Source: Rhodoligotrophos appendicifer
GTDB taxonomy: Bacteria > Pseudomonadota > Alphaproteobacteria > Rhizobiales > Im1
Assembly: GCF_007474605.1 (NCBI RefSeq)
Contig: NZ_VHKL01000002.1
Coordinates: 496,001 to 560,000, forward strand
Length of the DNA: 64,000 bases
Direction of reading: 5' to 3'
Shown: positions 47,191 through 56,539 of the stretch, one piece after another
Layout: the number at the start of each line of letters is the position of its first letter
Position numbering within the stretch: the first letter of the stretch is position 1
Notes under the pieces: model-generated
What the model saw: only the letters and a program-made list of their open reading frames with translations
What the model was told of the DNA's origin: nothing
Database searches by the model: none
Made by a program: the position numbers and the translations under genes

Positions 47191-48597
47191 GTGCGTTATA
47201 TATCCACCAGAGGTAAGGCGCCGGAAATTGGCTTCGCTGAAGTCGTTACAACGGGCCTTGCTCCAGATATGGGACTCTATGTTCCAAAAGATTGGCCCCG
47301 GTTTTCCGAGCCACAGCTGAGCCAGCTTTCTGGAAAATCGTATCAGGACATCGCGTTCTCAGTCCTGCAGCCCTTTATTGGGGATGATCTGAGCAGTGGT
47401 GAACTTAAGGGCTGCATAGAAAGAGCCTACGCAAATTTCGGCCATGAAGCTGTGGCGCCTCTTGTGCAGATAGGATCAAGAGCTTGGCTCCTTGAATTGT
47501 TTCATGGACCAACACTCGCTTTCAAAGATGTTGCCATGCGACTGCTGTCACAGCTCATGGACACCATCAACAAGCGAACAGCGCGGCGTGTAACCATAAT
47601 CGGGGCAACTTCTGGAGACACGGGCAGTGCTGCCATTGACGCATTTCGAGGCTCGGCCACCGTCGACATCTTTATTCTGTATCCGCATGGAAGGATCAGT
47701 GAGATTCAGCGCCGCCAGATGACATCGGTGGCCGACTCCAATGTGTACACCCTGGCTGTCGAGGGAACTTTTGACGATTGTCAGGCCCTTGTGAAGGCGA
47801 TGTTTGCAGATTGTCACTTTAACGAGACACTGAACCTCGCTGGAGTTAACTCGATCAACTGGGCGCGTATCATCGCTCAAAGCGTGTATTATTTTACCTC
47901 TGCCTTAGCCCTCGGGGCCCCTACTCGTGCTGTAAGTTATTGTGTTCCGACGGGAAATTTCGGAAATATTTTTGCAGGTTATGTGGCCAAATGTATGGGG
48001 TTACCGATAAGAGATCTGTTAGTTGCGACGAACTCAAACAACATCCTCGATCGTGCTTTGCAAAGCGGTGAATATAAGATTCGAGGCGTGCATCATACAA
48101 TAAGCCCGAGTATGGATATCGAAATATCGAGCAATTTTGAAAGATTATTATTTGAATATTACGGAAGAGATCCTGAAAAAATATTGAGCTGCATGGGTGG
48201 CTTACGTGATCATGGAAGTTTTTCCATAGATCATGAGGTACTGTGTTCGATCAGAAAGGAGTTCGCTTCTCACGCCGCAACGGAAGCCGAAACTCGTGCG
48301 GTAATCCAACTGATGCTTGAAAAGACTGGTCTCCTCATTGATCCCCACACCGCCGTGGGTCTTGCTGCTGCCGCTACTTTACCGTCTGACGATGCTACCC
48401 CAATCATCACCCTGGCCACCGCGCATCCCGCAAAGTTTCCAGATGCTGTAGAAGATGCGACTGGAGCCAGACCTAGTCTGCCAGAACGGCTGGCCGATCT
48501 GCTTGGGCGTCCGGAGCGCGTTGTGACATTCTCAAGAAATCTGTCTGATATTCAAAAGTATATCGCACAAAACTCTCGTATCAAAGTGAGTCTATAA
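47191..48597 (+). CDS. thrC: Threonine synthase
   Basis: PLP enzyme of 468 residues that converts O-phosphohomoserine to threonine. The Schiff-base lysine is Lys112 in GPTLAFKDVAMRLLSQLM, SGDTGSAAIDAFRGSATVDI is the phosphate-binding region, and CVPTGNFGNIFAGYVAKCMG is the Gly-rich PLP site. The start is a GTG preceded by GAAGGAAG; no earlier ATG in frame is homologous. Residues 250-350 are encoded by a stretch markedly AT-rich relative to both flanks. The stop overlaps the start of the M16 peptidase gene (TAATG). Homoserine kinase is not in the window. Confidence 0.93.
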   Translation: MRYISTRGKAPEIGFAEVVTTGLAPDMGLYVPKDWPRFSEPQLSQLSGKSYQDIAFSVLQPFIGDDLSSGELKGCIERAYANFGHEAVAPLVQIGSRAWLLELFHGPTLAFKDVAMRLLSQLMDTINKRTARRVTIIGATSGDTGSAAIDAFRGSATVDIFILYPHGRISEIQRRQMTSVADSNVYTLAVEGTFDDCQALVKAMFADCHFNETLNLAGVNSINWARIIAQSVYYFTSALALGAPTRAVSYCVPTGNFGNIFAGYVAKCMGLPIRDLLVATNSNNILDRALQSGEYKIRGVHHTISPSMDIEISSNFERLLFEYYGRDPEKILSCMGGLRDHGSFSIDHEVLCSIRKEFASHAATEAETRAVIQLMLEKTGLLIDPHTAVGLAAAATLPSDDATPIITLATAHPAKFPDAVEDATGARPSLPERLADLLGRPERVVTFSRNLSDIQKYIAQNSRIKVSL

Positions 48598-49856
48598 TGG
48601 GCCTCAGGACCAGCGCTCTCGCTAACGGCGTTACAGTTGTCAGCCACGACATGCCACATTTGAAGACCGTATCCTTAGGAATTTACGTGAAGGCGGGTGC
48701 TCGTAGTGAAAGGGAGTCCGAGAATGGCATTGCACATCTTCTGGAGCACATGGCATTCAAGGGAACGGAGCGCCGTTCAGCGCGACAGATCGCTGAGGAA
48801 ATCGAGTCCGCTGGGGGTGAAATGAATGCTGCAACGGGGATGGAGAGCACAGCCTACTACGCAAGAGTTCTGAAGGAGGACCTTGCATTGGCCATGGACG
48901 TGCTGTCTGACATCCTCATTCATCCGGTCTTTCAGGCTCCGGAATTGGAACGAGAGCGGGAGGTTATTCTCGAAGAAATCTCGGCGGCCGAGGACACACC
49001 CGATGATCTGGTGTTTGATCTTTTGCACGAGGCTGCCTATCCAGATCAGCCTTTAGGAAGGCCGATCCTGGGAACCTCAGATCGGGTTATGAACTTTTCC
49101 GCCTCTGACATCATCAAATTTAGAGATGCCCATTATTCCGGGAATCGGATCGTCGTTGCTGCGGCTGGCGCGGTAAATCACGATGCTTTGGTGACACAGG
49201 CCGAGGTATTTTTAGGCGGACTGCGCGCAGTGCCGACGGCTGAATGGACAAAGGCGAGTTTCGTCGGTGGAATAAGAACTGCAACTAAACCCTTGGGTCA
49301 AGTCCATGTTGTTCTGTCATTTCCTGCAATGGGATATCGCGACGAAAATATTTATACTCTGCAGATCCTTTCCGGGCTCCTCGGTGGCGGTATGTCATCA
49401 AGGTTATTTCAGGATGTGAGAGAGGCAAGAGGTCTTTGTTATTCAATTTTTTCGTTCGCTTCAGCGTTTGATGATACAGGAATTTTTGGTGTATATGCGG
49501 CGACTAGTCCGAGGCGTGTGGATGAATTGCTCAATGTTACCGCCGATACCCTGACCAACATATCTGAACAGGTTACAGAACAAGAGATCGCGAGGTCGCG
49601 GGCGCAACTCAAGGCATCGTTGGTGTCCGCGCTCGAAAGTTCATCGGCGCGGGCCGATCAAATCGCACGACAACAGTTGGTCTTCGGTCGCATTCCCGAG
49701 ATGGATGAACTCGTGTCTAGAGTTGAGGCTGTTGATATGGATGCAGTTGCGAGATTGGCTAAGCGGCTCTTTCATGGAACTGCACCCGCGGTGGGCGCCG
49801 TAGGTGCCTTGGAAAATCTGGCTACTTACGACAATATCGCAGAGAGATTCGCTTAA
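48597..49856 (+). CDS. M16-family zinc peptidase (processing-peptidase-like)
   Basis: Peptidase of 419 residues related to mitochondrial processing peptidase beta. The inverted zinc motif is intact: HLLEHMAFKG (His47, Glu50, His51), with the third ligand Glu in EVILEEISAAEDTPDDLVFD. GQVHVVLSFPAMGYRDENIY and LFQDVREARGLCYSIFSFAS are conserved C-terminal repeat parts. The ATG overlaps the thrC stop, so both are translated together. The thrC-M16-GNAT order is common in Hyphomicrobiales. The substrate is unknown; a general role in peptide clearance is likely. Confidence 0.92.
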   Translation: MGLRTSALANGVTVVSHDMPHLKTVSLGIYVKAGARSERESENGIAHLLEHMAFKGTERRSARQIAEEIESAGGEMNAATGMESTAYYARVLKEDLALAMDVLSDILIHPVFQAPELEREREVILEEISAAEDTPDDLVFDLLHEAAYPDQPLGRPILGTSDRVMNFSASDIIKFRDAHYSGNRIVVAAAGAVNHDALVTQAEVFLGGLRAVPTAEWTKASFVGGIRTATKPLGQVHVVLSFPAMGYRDENIYTLQILSGLLGGGMSSRLFQDVREARGLCYSIFSFASAFDDTGIFGVYAATSPRRVDELLNVTADTLTNISEQVTEQEIARSRAQLKASLVSALESSSARADQIARQQLVFGRIPEMDELVSRVEAVDMDAVARLAKRLFHGTAPAVGAVGALENLATYDNIAERFA

Positions 49857-49885
49857 CATCGAGATCTGAGTCCACCTGATCGACT

Positions 49886-50473
49886 ATGGCCTTCCTCCGG
49901 AGCGTCTCGCCTAGCGACCTTGGGCCTGTCATATATGGTGACGGTGTGATTTTGCATGTGCCTCAGATGGCGGACTATGAAGATTGGTGTTCTCTACGGG
50001 ATCAAAGTCGGTCCTTTCTGGTGCCCTGGGAACCCACATGGCCGTCTGACGACCTGACACGAAGCGCTTTTCGCCGGCGATTGCGAAGATACTGGCGCGA
50101 CGTCCGCGAAGATCAGGCTTATCCGTTCTTCGTATACAGACTGGATGACGAAACGCTTTTGGGTGGATTAACCTTGAGCAATATCCGCCGAGGTGTCTCG
50201 CAAACCTGTTCCTTAGGGTACTGGATTGGAGAGCGATATGCTCGCAGAGGCTATATGTCCGCAGCAGTTCGCTCGATCATCCCTTTTGTTTTTGACAACC
50301 TTAGATTGCACAGGCTGGAGGCGGCCTGCCTTCCAAGTAATGACGCGTCAATAAATCTTCTGAAAGGCTGCGGGTTCACGGAGGAAGGATACGCAAGGGG
50401 ATTCCTTCGGATTAATGGCGTCTGGCAGGACCACCTCTCATTTGCCATACTTAGCGATGATTCCAGACGATGA
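49886..50473 (+). CDS. GNAT acetyltransferase, RimJ/RimL type
   Basis: Protein of 195 residues with a complete GNAT fold. SLGYWIGERYARRGYMSAAV is the acetyl-CoA-binding motif A (Arg/Gln-x-x-Gly-x-Gly-like), and RLHRLEAACLPSNDASINLL is the typical motif B/C of RimJ-type N-acetyltransferases of ribosomal proteins. It is the third gene after thrC in the run, 29 bases after the peptidase. Whether it acetylates ribosomal protein, aminoglycoside or peptide is not resolved. Length is as expected. Confidence 0.85.
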   Translation: MAFLRSVSPSDLGPVIYGDGVILHVPQMADYEDWCSLRDQSRSFLVPWEPTWPSDDLTRSAFRRRLRRYWRDVREDQAYPFFVYRLDDETLLGGLTLSNIRRGVSQTCSLGYWIGERYARRGYMSAAVRSIIPFVFDNLRLHRLEAACLPSNDASINLLKGCGFTEEGYARGFLRINGVWQDHLSFAILSDDSRR

Positions 50474-50636
50474 CCTCACCCGGGATGTGGCAAGATTGAG
50501 CTTTGCGGCGACTGAGGTTGCATTTTTATGGTGTTCAGCTGCACGCAAGGTTACCAAGAAAGATAGGTCCAAGATCAAAAGTTTAATGAGGCAAGTCAGA
50601 CTTATGCACGTGCTGAATCATGCACGCACGGGGTAG
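50457..50636 (+). CDS. Possible small basic protein
   Basis: A short reading frame of 59 residues starting inside the GNAT gene (overlap 17 bases) and ending 16 bases before the EAL gene. It has MIPDDDLTRDVARLSFAATE and a Lys-rich stretch KVTKKDRSKIKS. No family recognised. The position within a tightly packed operon and lack of alternative gene content support it; the lack of a good ribosome-binding site argues against. Confidence 0.3.
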   Translation: MIPDDDLTRDVARLSFAATEVAFLWCSAARKVTKKDRSKIKSLMRQVRLMHVLNHARTG

Positions 50637-50652
50637 GAGAGAAAGCGGCTTT

Positions 50653-53600
50653 ATGCGGCTGCAACATTCATTGATTTTCTTTCTGCTGAGCTTGCTTCTC
50701 ATCGTAAGCTCCGCTCCTGCATATGCACGCGACATCGTCGCCACCAATTTCGATGCGCCCAGCGTTGATCTTACGGGTGTCTTGGAACGCGTTGAGAGCG
50801 TCGACAAAGAGGTTGTGGTGTCGGTGCCGGGTGGTGAGGGGGGCCGCGACAATGCGATGACCGTAACGGCAAAAGGGACCGGTCCAGGGCACCAGTTTGT
50901 CATCTTCACTCTCCATAATGAACAACCGCTGCTGCGTGATTTCGTTCTTGTGTCCAGATGGCCTGGGTACGTTGGGTCGGGTCTCTTCTGGCCTGACTAC
51001 GGCGCGGCTCAGATCCTTTCCATCCAGGCATCGCCGGGACTGCAACCTCAGCGGCTCTCTACGCCACAGGAGGATGCCTTCTCTCTTCGTCTCAATGCGG
51101 GGGAGACGGTGACATACGCAGCCGAGCTTACAGGGGCAAGTGTCGATAATTTGTCGCTTTGGCAGAGGTCCGCCTTTGACAATCAACAGCAGCAACTCTC
51201 TTTTTTTCGGGGTGTGGTTCTTGGCATTGCCACGCTCACTGCCGTTTTCATGCTCTGCCTTTTCATCATTAGGCTCCAGCCAGCGTTTCCCGCAGCTGCG
51301 GTATTTGCATTCGCCTCTGTGGCTTTCATCGCGAGCGAATTTGGATATCTTCCGCTGGCGGCATCCATCCTTCCCGAGATGGCGGGCGTGGAACCGCGGG
51401 TCCGGTCTCTCATCGAATGCCTGATGGCGACAGGTGCTATTGCCTGTCTATTGACATTTCTCGATCTGCGGAGGCGAGCGCCGTCGGTCGGATATCCTCT
51501 TCTCGGCGTGCTTGGCGCAAGCGTTGTACTCACCTTTTCCGCGTGGTTCTTTCCTGCAGTTTCCATGGGGTTGGCCAGACTGCTGTTGCTGACGACTGCA
51601 GTGGCTGGCTTTGTCATTATCCTACTCTTCTGGCGGCGAGGAATGGTGCGAGCCCAGGCTTCATTGGTCACCTGGTCGTTCCTGCTTTTATGGACACTGT
51701 GGTCGTTTGCAGCTGCCCTTGGGTGGATCGGGCTCGATCTGGTGGGGCCAGTACTGGCTTGGGGGCTGGTGCTCGTTCTTTTGACAATGGCTTTCACTCT
51801 TACACAATTTGCTTTTAATCAGGGTGTCATCAACAGCAGGTTCTTTGAGGATAGCGGACGTCGCGGATTAGCTCTGGCCGGCGCTGAGCAGATTGTCTGG
51901 GATTGGAACGAAGAGCAGGGGGCTTTGTTTGTCGGCCCGGAGTTAGAACGGGTCTTAGGACATGCCCAAGGACGCATCAGCCGGGGAGGGTTGAAGGGCT
52001 GGCTTGAGCTCGTTCATCCCGGCGATCGAAACGCTTATGTGGGTGTGATCGAGAACGCGGTACAGCGGGGCCGTGGAACCTTCTCGCAGGATTTCCGCCT
52101 AAGGCGCGGCGACGGCACTTATCGGTGGTATCAACTTCGGGCGAGATCGCTCCCTGGCGAGCATGGGCGCGCTGCGCGATGTATCGGAACGCTGAGCGAC
52201 GTTACTGCCAGAAAGAGATCCGAGGAACATCTCCTCTTTGACGCAGTACGAGACCGCGTTACCAACTTGCCTAATCGTGCCCTATTCATCGATCGGCTCG
52301 ATCGAGCCATGAGACGCGCCGATGCGACCGCAAGCGATGCGCTCTATCTGTTGGTCGTCGATTTGGACCGATTCAAGCACGTCAACGATAGCCTTGGTTT
52401 CGCCGTAGGCGACAGTCTACTGCTGACGGTAGCACGGAGACTGGCTACGCTTTGCGCCACGGACGATACGCTTGGAAGGCTTACCGGAGATCGTTTTGGG
52501 ATCATTGTGGACACCCGAAGAGGCGGTCGACAGATCGACAGCTATATTGATCATTTACGGAGCATTATTGCCAAGCCGATACCCCTTAAACCTCAAGAGG
52601 TCTTTTTAACGGCGAGCATCGGTATCGTACGCTATGAGGCAAATAAAAGCAGAGCAGAGGATTTGCTCAAGGATGCCGAAATTGCCCTCTATGAGGCAAA
52701 GCGGCAGGGTAAAGATTCGGCTATTACATTCGCTGCCAGCATGCGCGATACGCAACCTCGCTTGTTGAATCTTGAAGAAGATCTTCGCTACGCCCTTGAT
52801 CGGAATCAGATTGAGGTCGCCTATCAACCGGTCATGCGTTTGCATGACCGCAAATTGGCAGGCTTCGAGGCGCTGGTGAGATGGCGGCACGAAGTTCACG
52901 GTACGCTTGAGCCCAGTGCCTTCATTCAGCTCGCCGAAGAAACTGGCCTCCTGAACGAGCTTGGCCGTTTTGTCCTGAATCAAGCGGCTCGTCAGCTGGG
53001 AATTTGGCAGAGAGCATATCGCTCGGATGAAGCACTGTTCATGACAGTGAACGTTTCATCGCGAGAACTCATCAATCGAAACTTGATCGATGAAGTAAAG
53101 ACGGTCCTATCCCGAGAAGATCTTGTTCCTGGAACGTTAAAGCTTGAACTTACCGAGACAATCTTGATGGAGAATCCAGAGCTGTCGATAATGGTTCTTG
53201 AGCGCCTTCAGCAGGCCGGGGTGGGGATCGCTTGTGACGATTTCGGAACTGGCTATTCTGCTATGGCGCATTTGAGGCGGCTCCCCTTCGATACCATTAA
53301 AATTGATCGGTGCTTCTTGGACGGCGATCCAGACGATGATGCCGCACAAATTATCCTCGAAGCTATTGTCTTGCTGGCCCATGATCTCGGCATGGATACA
53401 GTCATTGAAGGCATTGAAAGCGCGGACCAAGCGGACCGTTTGCGTGACCTAGGATGTGACTTCGGTCAGGGTTTTCACTTCGGCGAGCCGATGAGTGCGC
53501 GCCAGGTTATGGAGAGCTTTGGTGGAAGCCAATCAATCGGCGGTCGTCTTGGGAAGGATGGAATCGCATCAGCGTCGTTCTGGCAGAGAATTATCAAACG

Positions 53601-54897
53601 TGGCGAGGACTTAAAGGGACGGGCAGACGTGGCAATTGGGAGCCGTGATGATGCTCGGTCATCGAAGGCGGTAGCCCCTTCGATGCAAATAGAAGACCAT
53701 GAGAAACCTTTATTGAAGGCAACGAGTGTACCCCCTCAGTCGAAAGCACAGGCGCCCGGAAGCGCAGACGCGCAGGACACGTTTGAGATTGCTTCCGGCA
53801 GAGGGTCTGTTTTGAGGCAGCCCGCAGGATTGGCTGCAGAGCCAATACAGAATGTGACTCCCCACCCGCGCCCGAGGGCTCCGGGTCTGAGTATTGGAAA
53901 CGAAGCGCCTGCAGCAAAAGAAGATCCGAGTAGTGCAGCCTCACAAGCTCTTGATGACACAGCAAAAGACGTGAAGCGTGGCGGCTTCAACGTTCACATT
54001 GCCTCCGCGAGGAACATTCAACCAGGGACTTCATCTAAGATCGAGAAATCCATGGGAACTGCTTTGGTAGTGCAACCCCAGGCGGACGAGGCTATCGAAC
54101 AGCTTTCCGTGGTATCCGTCGGCTCTACTGCCGGCACTGAGTTTAAAGATCCCAAGAAAGATTTGGCGATAGGCGAGCTGGAAAAGGAATCAGAACCGCA
54201 CAAGCATCAGCAGGGGCTGGATCCCGCAGGCGATCGTTCACTGTTGATCGTTCCCTCGATTGGATTTGGTGGTCCTCACGGATCACAAGAAGAAAATGCT
54301 GGAGAGACCAAGGACGGATCGGGTCTGCGGCCGTCTTCGCGCAACAGCTCTTCAAGGGCCGACGGAGAAGCGTATGGCCCAACGTCCACATCCGAGATGC
54401 AATCTAGATTGTCAGTGTCAGAGGGTCTGGACAAGGGGGCAAGTAACGCGGGTGAAGCATCAGAGCTCAGCAGTTCCCCGGAGATCGCTGAATCGAACAT
54501 CCTTCAAAACGGTGGCTCTGAAAAGTTAAATAGTGAGGACCAGGATAGTGTGCTCGGAGTCAGTCTCGACAACCCGCATCCAGTTTCTCCGCAGAAAGAA
54601 TCTGAAACTCCATTAATTCACAACGAAGATTTAGGATATAAATCGGAAGAGCGTGAGAAATCACCGGGAATGCTGAGCAGTGGCCATAATGAACCCAAGT
54701 CTGAGCCGGACAAGAGTTCCTCGGCCAAGAATGTGGAGGTTCAGGTGGCGGTTCGTGATTTACCTCGCTCTCCAATGCAATCTTCAGCAGAATCTGACAT
54801 TGTTGCACAAGATCCGGCCAGGGAGCACATTGGCGAGCGGCCTCAACCCCCGTTACGTCGGCTCCTAAAGAGGCAACGTCCAGTCAACCGGCTATAG
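50653..54897 (+). CDS. Membrane-bound GGDEF/EAL cyclic-di-GMP protein with long disordered tail
   Basis: Protein of 1414 residues. Residues 1-25 form a signal peptide, 26-180 a probable periplasmic sensor, 184-390 a seven-helix membrane region, and 400-525 a PAS domain with VWDWNEEQGALFVGPELERV. At 529-700 is a GGDEF domain whose active loop reads LTGDRFGI (near 609), not GGDEF, so cyclase activity is doubtful. At 705-956 is an EAL domain with intact GFEALVRWRH, ELTETILME, CDDFGTGYSAMAHL, KIDRCFL and VIEGIESADQ motifs, so phosphodiesterase activity is likely. Residues 980-1414 are a low-complexity Ser/Glu/Asp/Pro tail with no domain. It may be a localisation or interaction platform. The gene follows the GNAT gene in the same direction. 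Confidence 0.85.
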   Translation: MRLQHSLIFFLLSLLLIVSSAPAYARDIVATNFDAPSVDLTGVLERVESVDKEVVVSVPGGEGGRDNAMTVTAKGTGPGHQFVIFTLHNEQPLLRDFVLVSRWPGYVGSGLFWPDYGAAQILSIQASPGLQPQRLSTPQEDAFSLRLNAGETVTYAAELTGASVDNLSLWQRSAFDNQQQQLSFFRGVVLGIATLTAVFMLCLFIIRLQPAFPAAAVFAFASVAFIASEFGYLPLAASILPEMAGVEPRVRSLIECLMATGAIACLLTFLDLRRRAPSVGYPLLGVLGASVVLTFSAWFFPAVSMGLARLLLLTTAVAGFVIILLFWRRGMVRAQASLVTWSFLLLWTLWSFAAALGWIGLDLVGPVLAWGLVLVLLTMAFTLTQFAFNQGVINSRFFEDSGRRGLALAGAEQIVWDWNEEQGALFVGPELERVLGHAQGRISRGGLKGWLELVHPGDRNAYVGVIENAVQRGRGTFSQDFRLRRGDGTYRWYQLRARSLPGEHGRAARCIGTLSDVTARKRSEEHLLFDAVRDRVTNLPNRALFIDRLDRAMRRADATASDALYLLVVDLDRFKHVNDSLGFAVGDSLLLTVARRLATLCATDDTLGRLTGDRFGIIVDTRRGGRQIDSYIDHLRSIIAKPIPLKPQEVFLTASIGIVRYEANKSRAEDLLKDAEIALYEAKRQGKDSAITFAASMRDTQPRLLNLEEDLRYALDRNQIEVAYQPVMRLHDRKLAGFEALVRWRHEVHGTLEPSAFIQLAEETGLLNELGRFVLNQAARQLGIWQRAYRSDEALFMTVNVSSRELINRNLIDEVKTVLSREDLVPGTLKLELTETILMENPELSIMVLERLQQAGVGIACDDFGTGYSAMAHLRRLPFDTIKIDRCFLDGDPDDDAAQIILEAIVLLAHDLGMDTVIEGIESADQADRLRDLGCDFGQGFHFGEPMSARQVMESFGGSQSIGGRLGKDGIASASFWQRIIKRGEDLKGRADVAIGSRDDARSSKAVAPSMQIEDHEKPLLKATSVPPQSKAQAPGSADAQDTFEIASGRGSVLRQPAGLAAEPIQNVTPHPRPRAPGLSIGNEAPAAKEDPSSAASQALDDTAKDVKRGGFNVHIASARNIQPGTSSKIEKSMGTALVVQPQADEAIEQLSVVSVGSTAGTEFKDPKKDLAIGELEKESEPHKHQQGLDPAGDRSLLIVPSIGFGGPHGSQEENAGETKDGSGLRPSSRNSSSRADGEAYGPTSTSEMQSRLSVSEGLDKGASNAGEASELSSSPEIAESNILQNGGSEKLNSEDQDSVLGVSLDNPHPVSPQKESETPLIHNEDLGYKSEEREKSPGMLSSGHNEPKSEPDKSSSAKNVEVQVAVRDLPRSPMQSSAESDIVAQDPAREHIGERPQPPLRRLLKRQRPVNRL

Positions 54898-54921
54898 GCT
54901 CATATTGCATCACGGCCTGAT

Positions 54922-55509
54922 TTATGCGTGACCCGCTTCAGTGGAGAGGAGCCGCAGGTCTACACCAATTTTGCTCAATGCTTTCTCGTATTTTTCCGAA
55001 GTTCTCTCATGAAAAAGGAGATCTTCGTCTGGGTCGCAGAACAACCAGCCGTTTTGTCTGAACTCTTGCTCGAGTTGTCCTGGTCCCCATCCTGCATAAC
55101 CAAGAGCAAGCAGCGCATGGCGGGGACCCTCACCGAACGCAATTGCTCTCAGTACATCGATGGTTGCGGTCAATCCAATTCCTTCCTCTATGGGAAGGGT
55201 GGACTCGTCAGAATGGTAATCTGAGGTGTGAATAACAAATCCCCGGCTCCTTTCCACCGGCCCGCCGACATAAACCAGCCTCTTAAGAGTGTCCGGGGCG
55301 AGGCAGATCCCCTCTGGCGCCGGAAGAATTCCGAGACGTCCAAGGAGGTCGGGGAAGGAGATATTTTCGGCGGGTTTATTCAGGACGATGCCCATCGCCC
55401 CGTCTGCCGAGTGAGCGCAAAGAAAAACCACCGCGCGGTTAAAATCCTCGTCAATCACACTGGGCATTGCGATAAGGATCTTGCCATGGAGATATGGACT
55501 CGATCGCAT
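54922..55509 (-). CDS. YqgE/AlgH family protein (UPF0301)
   Basis: Protein of 195 residues. GKILIAMPSVIDEDFNRAVV is the UPF0301/DUF179 start, and GAMGIVLNKPAENISFPDLL and VYVGGPVERSRGFVIH are the family signatures (GxxGxxLNKP and GGPV). The C-terminus contains the ALGYAGWGPGQLEQEFRQNG motif. AlgH of Pseudomonas affects alginate regulation; the biochemical role is unknown. The ATG at 55509 is chosen because of the GAGAGG box; a TTG five codons upstream is unlikely. It converges with the EAL gene (24-base gap). Confidence 0.88.
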   Translation of the reverse strand: MRSSPYLHGKILIAMPSVIDEDFNRAVVFLCAHSADGAMGIVLNKPAENISFPDLLGRLGILPAPEGICLAPDTLKRLVYVGGPVERSRGFVIHTSDYHSDESTLPIEEGIGLTATIDVLRAIAFGEGPRHALLALGYAGWGPGQLEQEFRQNGWLFCDPDEDLLFHERTSEKYEKALSKIGVDLRLLSTEAGHA

Positions 55510-55669
55510 GAAGCCACCTCTCAATTGCTTTCAAAATACCGCGTTTCACAGCGCAGGCAAGAGGGTGCTGATATCCCCCTGGCTGACACAAACGTGACTT
55601 GATGTTGCATGCATCTCGCTGGTCTACGCCACTGGCGGGATTATGATTAGGAATTGAAAGATTTTAGAA

Positions 55670-56503
55670 TTGCGACTGCTGACACCAAACAATTTATTCG
55701 TTCCTGCGGTCCTTGCGCTGGCCCTGTTGGCTTTCTGCGGGGATGCTCGCGCACAGACTTCAAGGTCGATTGCGGACACTGAGCACAGCAAAGTGGAACT
55801 CATGATTGCGGGCCAGGAGGCAGGTGAGATATTAGCTGGTGTTAGAATAAGGCTCGGCCCTGGATGGAAGACTTATTGGAAGTTTCCTGGGGATGCCGGC
55901 GTCCCACCCAGTTTCGATTGGACAGGATCACAAAACCTCGCTTCTGCAGAGGTGCAGTGGCCGGCACCAAAGCGATTTGTCAGCTATGGCGAAACAATCA
56001 TAGGGTATGAAGACGAAGTCATATTCCCAATTAAAATTCGCCCCAGGGATAGTAAAGAGTCCATTAGCCTGTCCTTGTCACTCTTCTACGCAGTTTGCCG
56101 CAATGTGTGTGTACCCGTTCAAATAGAGGCCTCGGCTAGTTTGGAGCCTGGTGCGGTGTCTAAGCAGCATCGGAAAGACCTCGATCACTTTCTGGACCGG
56201 GTGCCTAAAGAAAAAGTAGAAGGTCTCACCCTCAATTCAACGGCTTTCGTTGTCAAAGGCGAAAAGGACTTTCTAGAAGTGTCAGCGAACATTTCTGATC
56301 CGGCCACGCCAGTTGACATTTTTGTTGAGGGAGAAGGGGCGCAGAGTTTTGGAGCTCCTGTTCTAGGTAAGGTGGACAGTCGGACCACGACCTTCTTGTT
56401 GCCCCTCCATGGTCAAAAGGGACATGCAGCTACGGAGAATGAGTTGACCATAACCATGGTGCAAGGCGATAAGGCCATCGCTAACCAAGTGTATTTGCCG
56501 TAA
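55670..56503 (+). CDS. Exported DsbD N-terminal-like (DsbC-type) domain protein
   Basis: Protein of 277 residues. Residues 1-29 form a signal peptide (LFVPAVLALALLAF, then GDARAQ). The rest is a DsbD-alpha/DsbC-like immunoglobulin-fold domain: VRIRLGPGWKTYWKFPGDAG, FVSYGETIIGYEDEVIFPIK and LFYAVCRNVCVPVQIEASAS, with the Cys-Arg-Asn-Val-Cys pair as redox centre. It lacks the DsbD membrane part and thioredoxin domain. A TTG start is required for the signal peptide; no ATG is available. A role in electron transfer to periplasmic thiol proteins or cytochrome assembly is a reasonable inference. Followed by a peroxiredoxin gene. Confidence 0.8.
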   Translation: MRLLTPNNLFVPAVLALALLAFCGDARAQTSRSIADTEHSKVELMIAGQEAGEILAGVRIRLGPGWKTYWKFPGDAGVPPSFDWTGSQNLASAEVQWPAPKRFVSYGETIIGYEDEVIFPIKIRPRDSKESISLSLSLFYAVCRNVCVPVQIEASASLEPGAVSKQHRKDLDHFLDRVPKEKVEGLTLNSTAFVVKGEKDFLEVSANISDPATPVDIFVEGEGAQSFGAPVLGKVDSRTTTFLLPLHGQKGHAATENELTITMVQGDKAIANQVYLP

Positions 56504-56539
56504 TTTGCTGGCGACGAAAATCCGTTATCGAGGGATGAA

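Noticed and set aside
52240..52780. Active diguanylate cyclase in the GGDEF domain
   Set aside because: The active loop reads LTGDRFGI instead of GGDEF, so only a regulatory role is likely.
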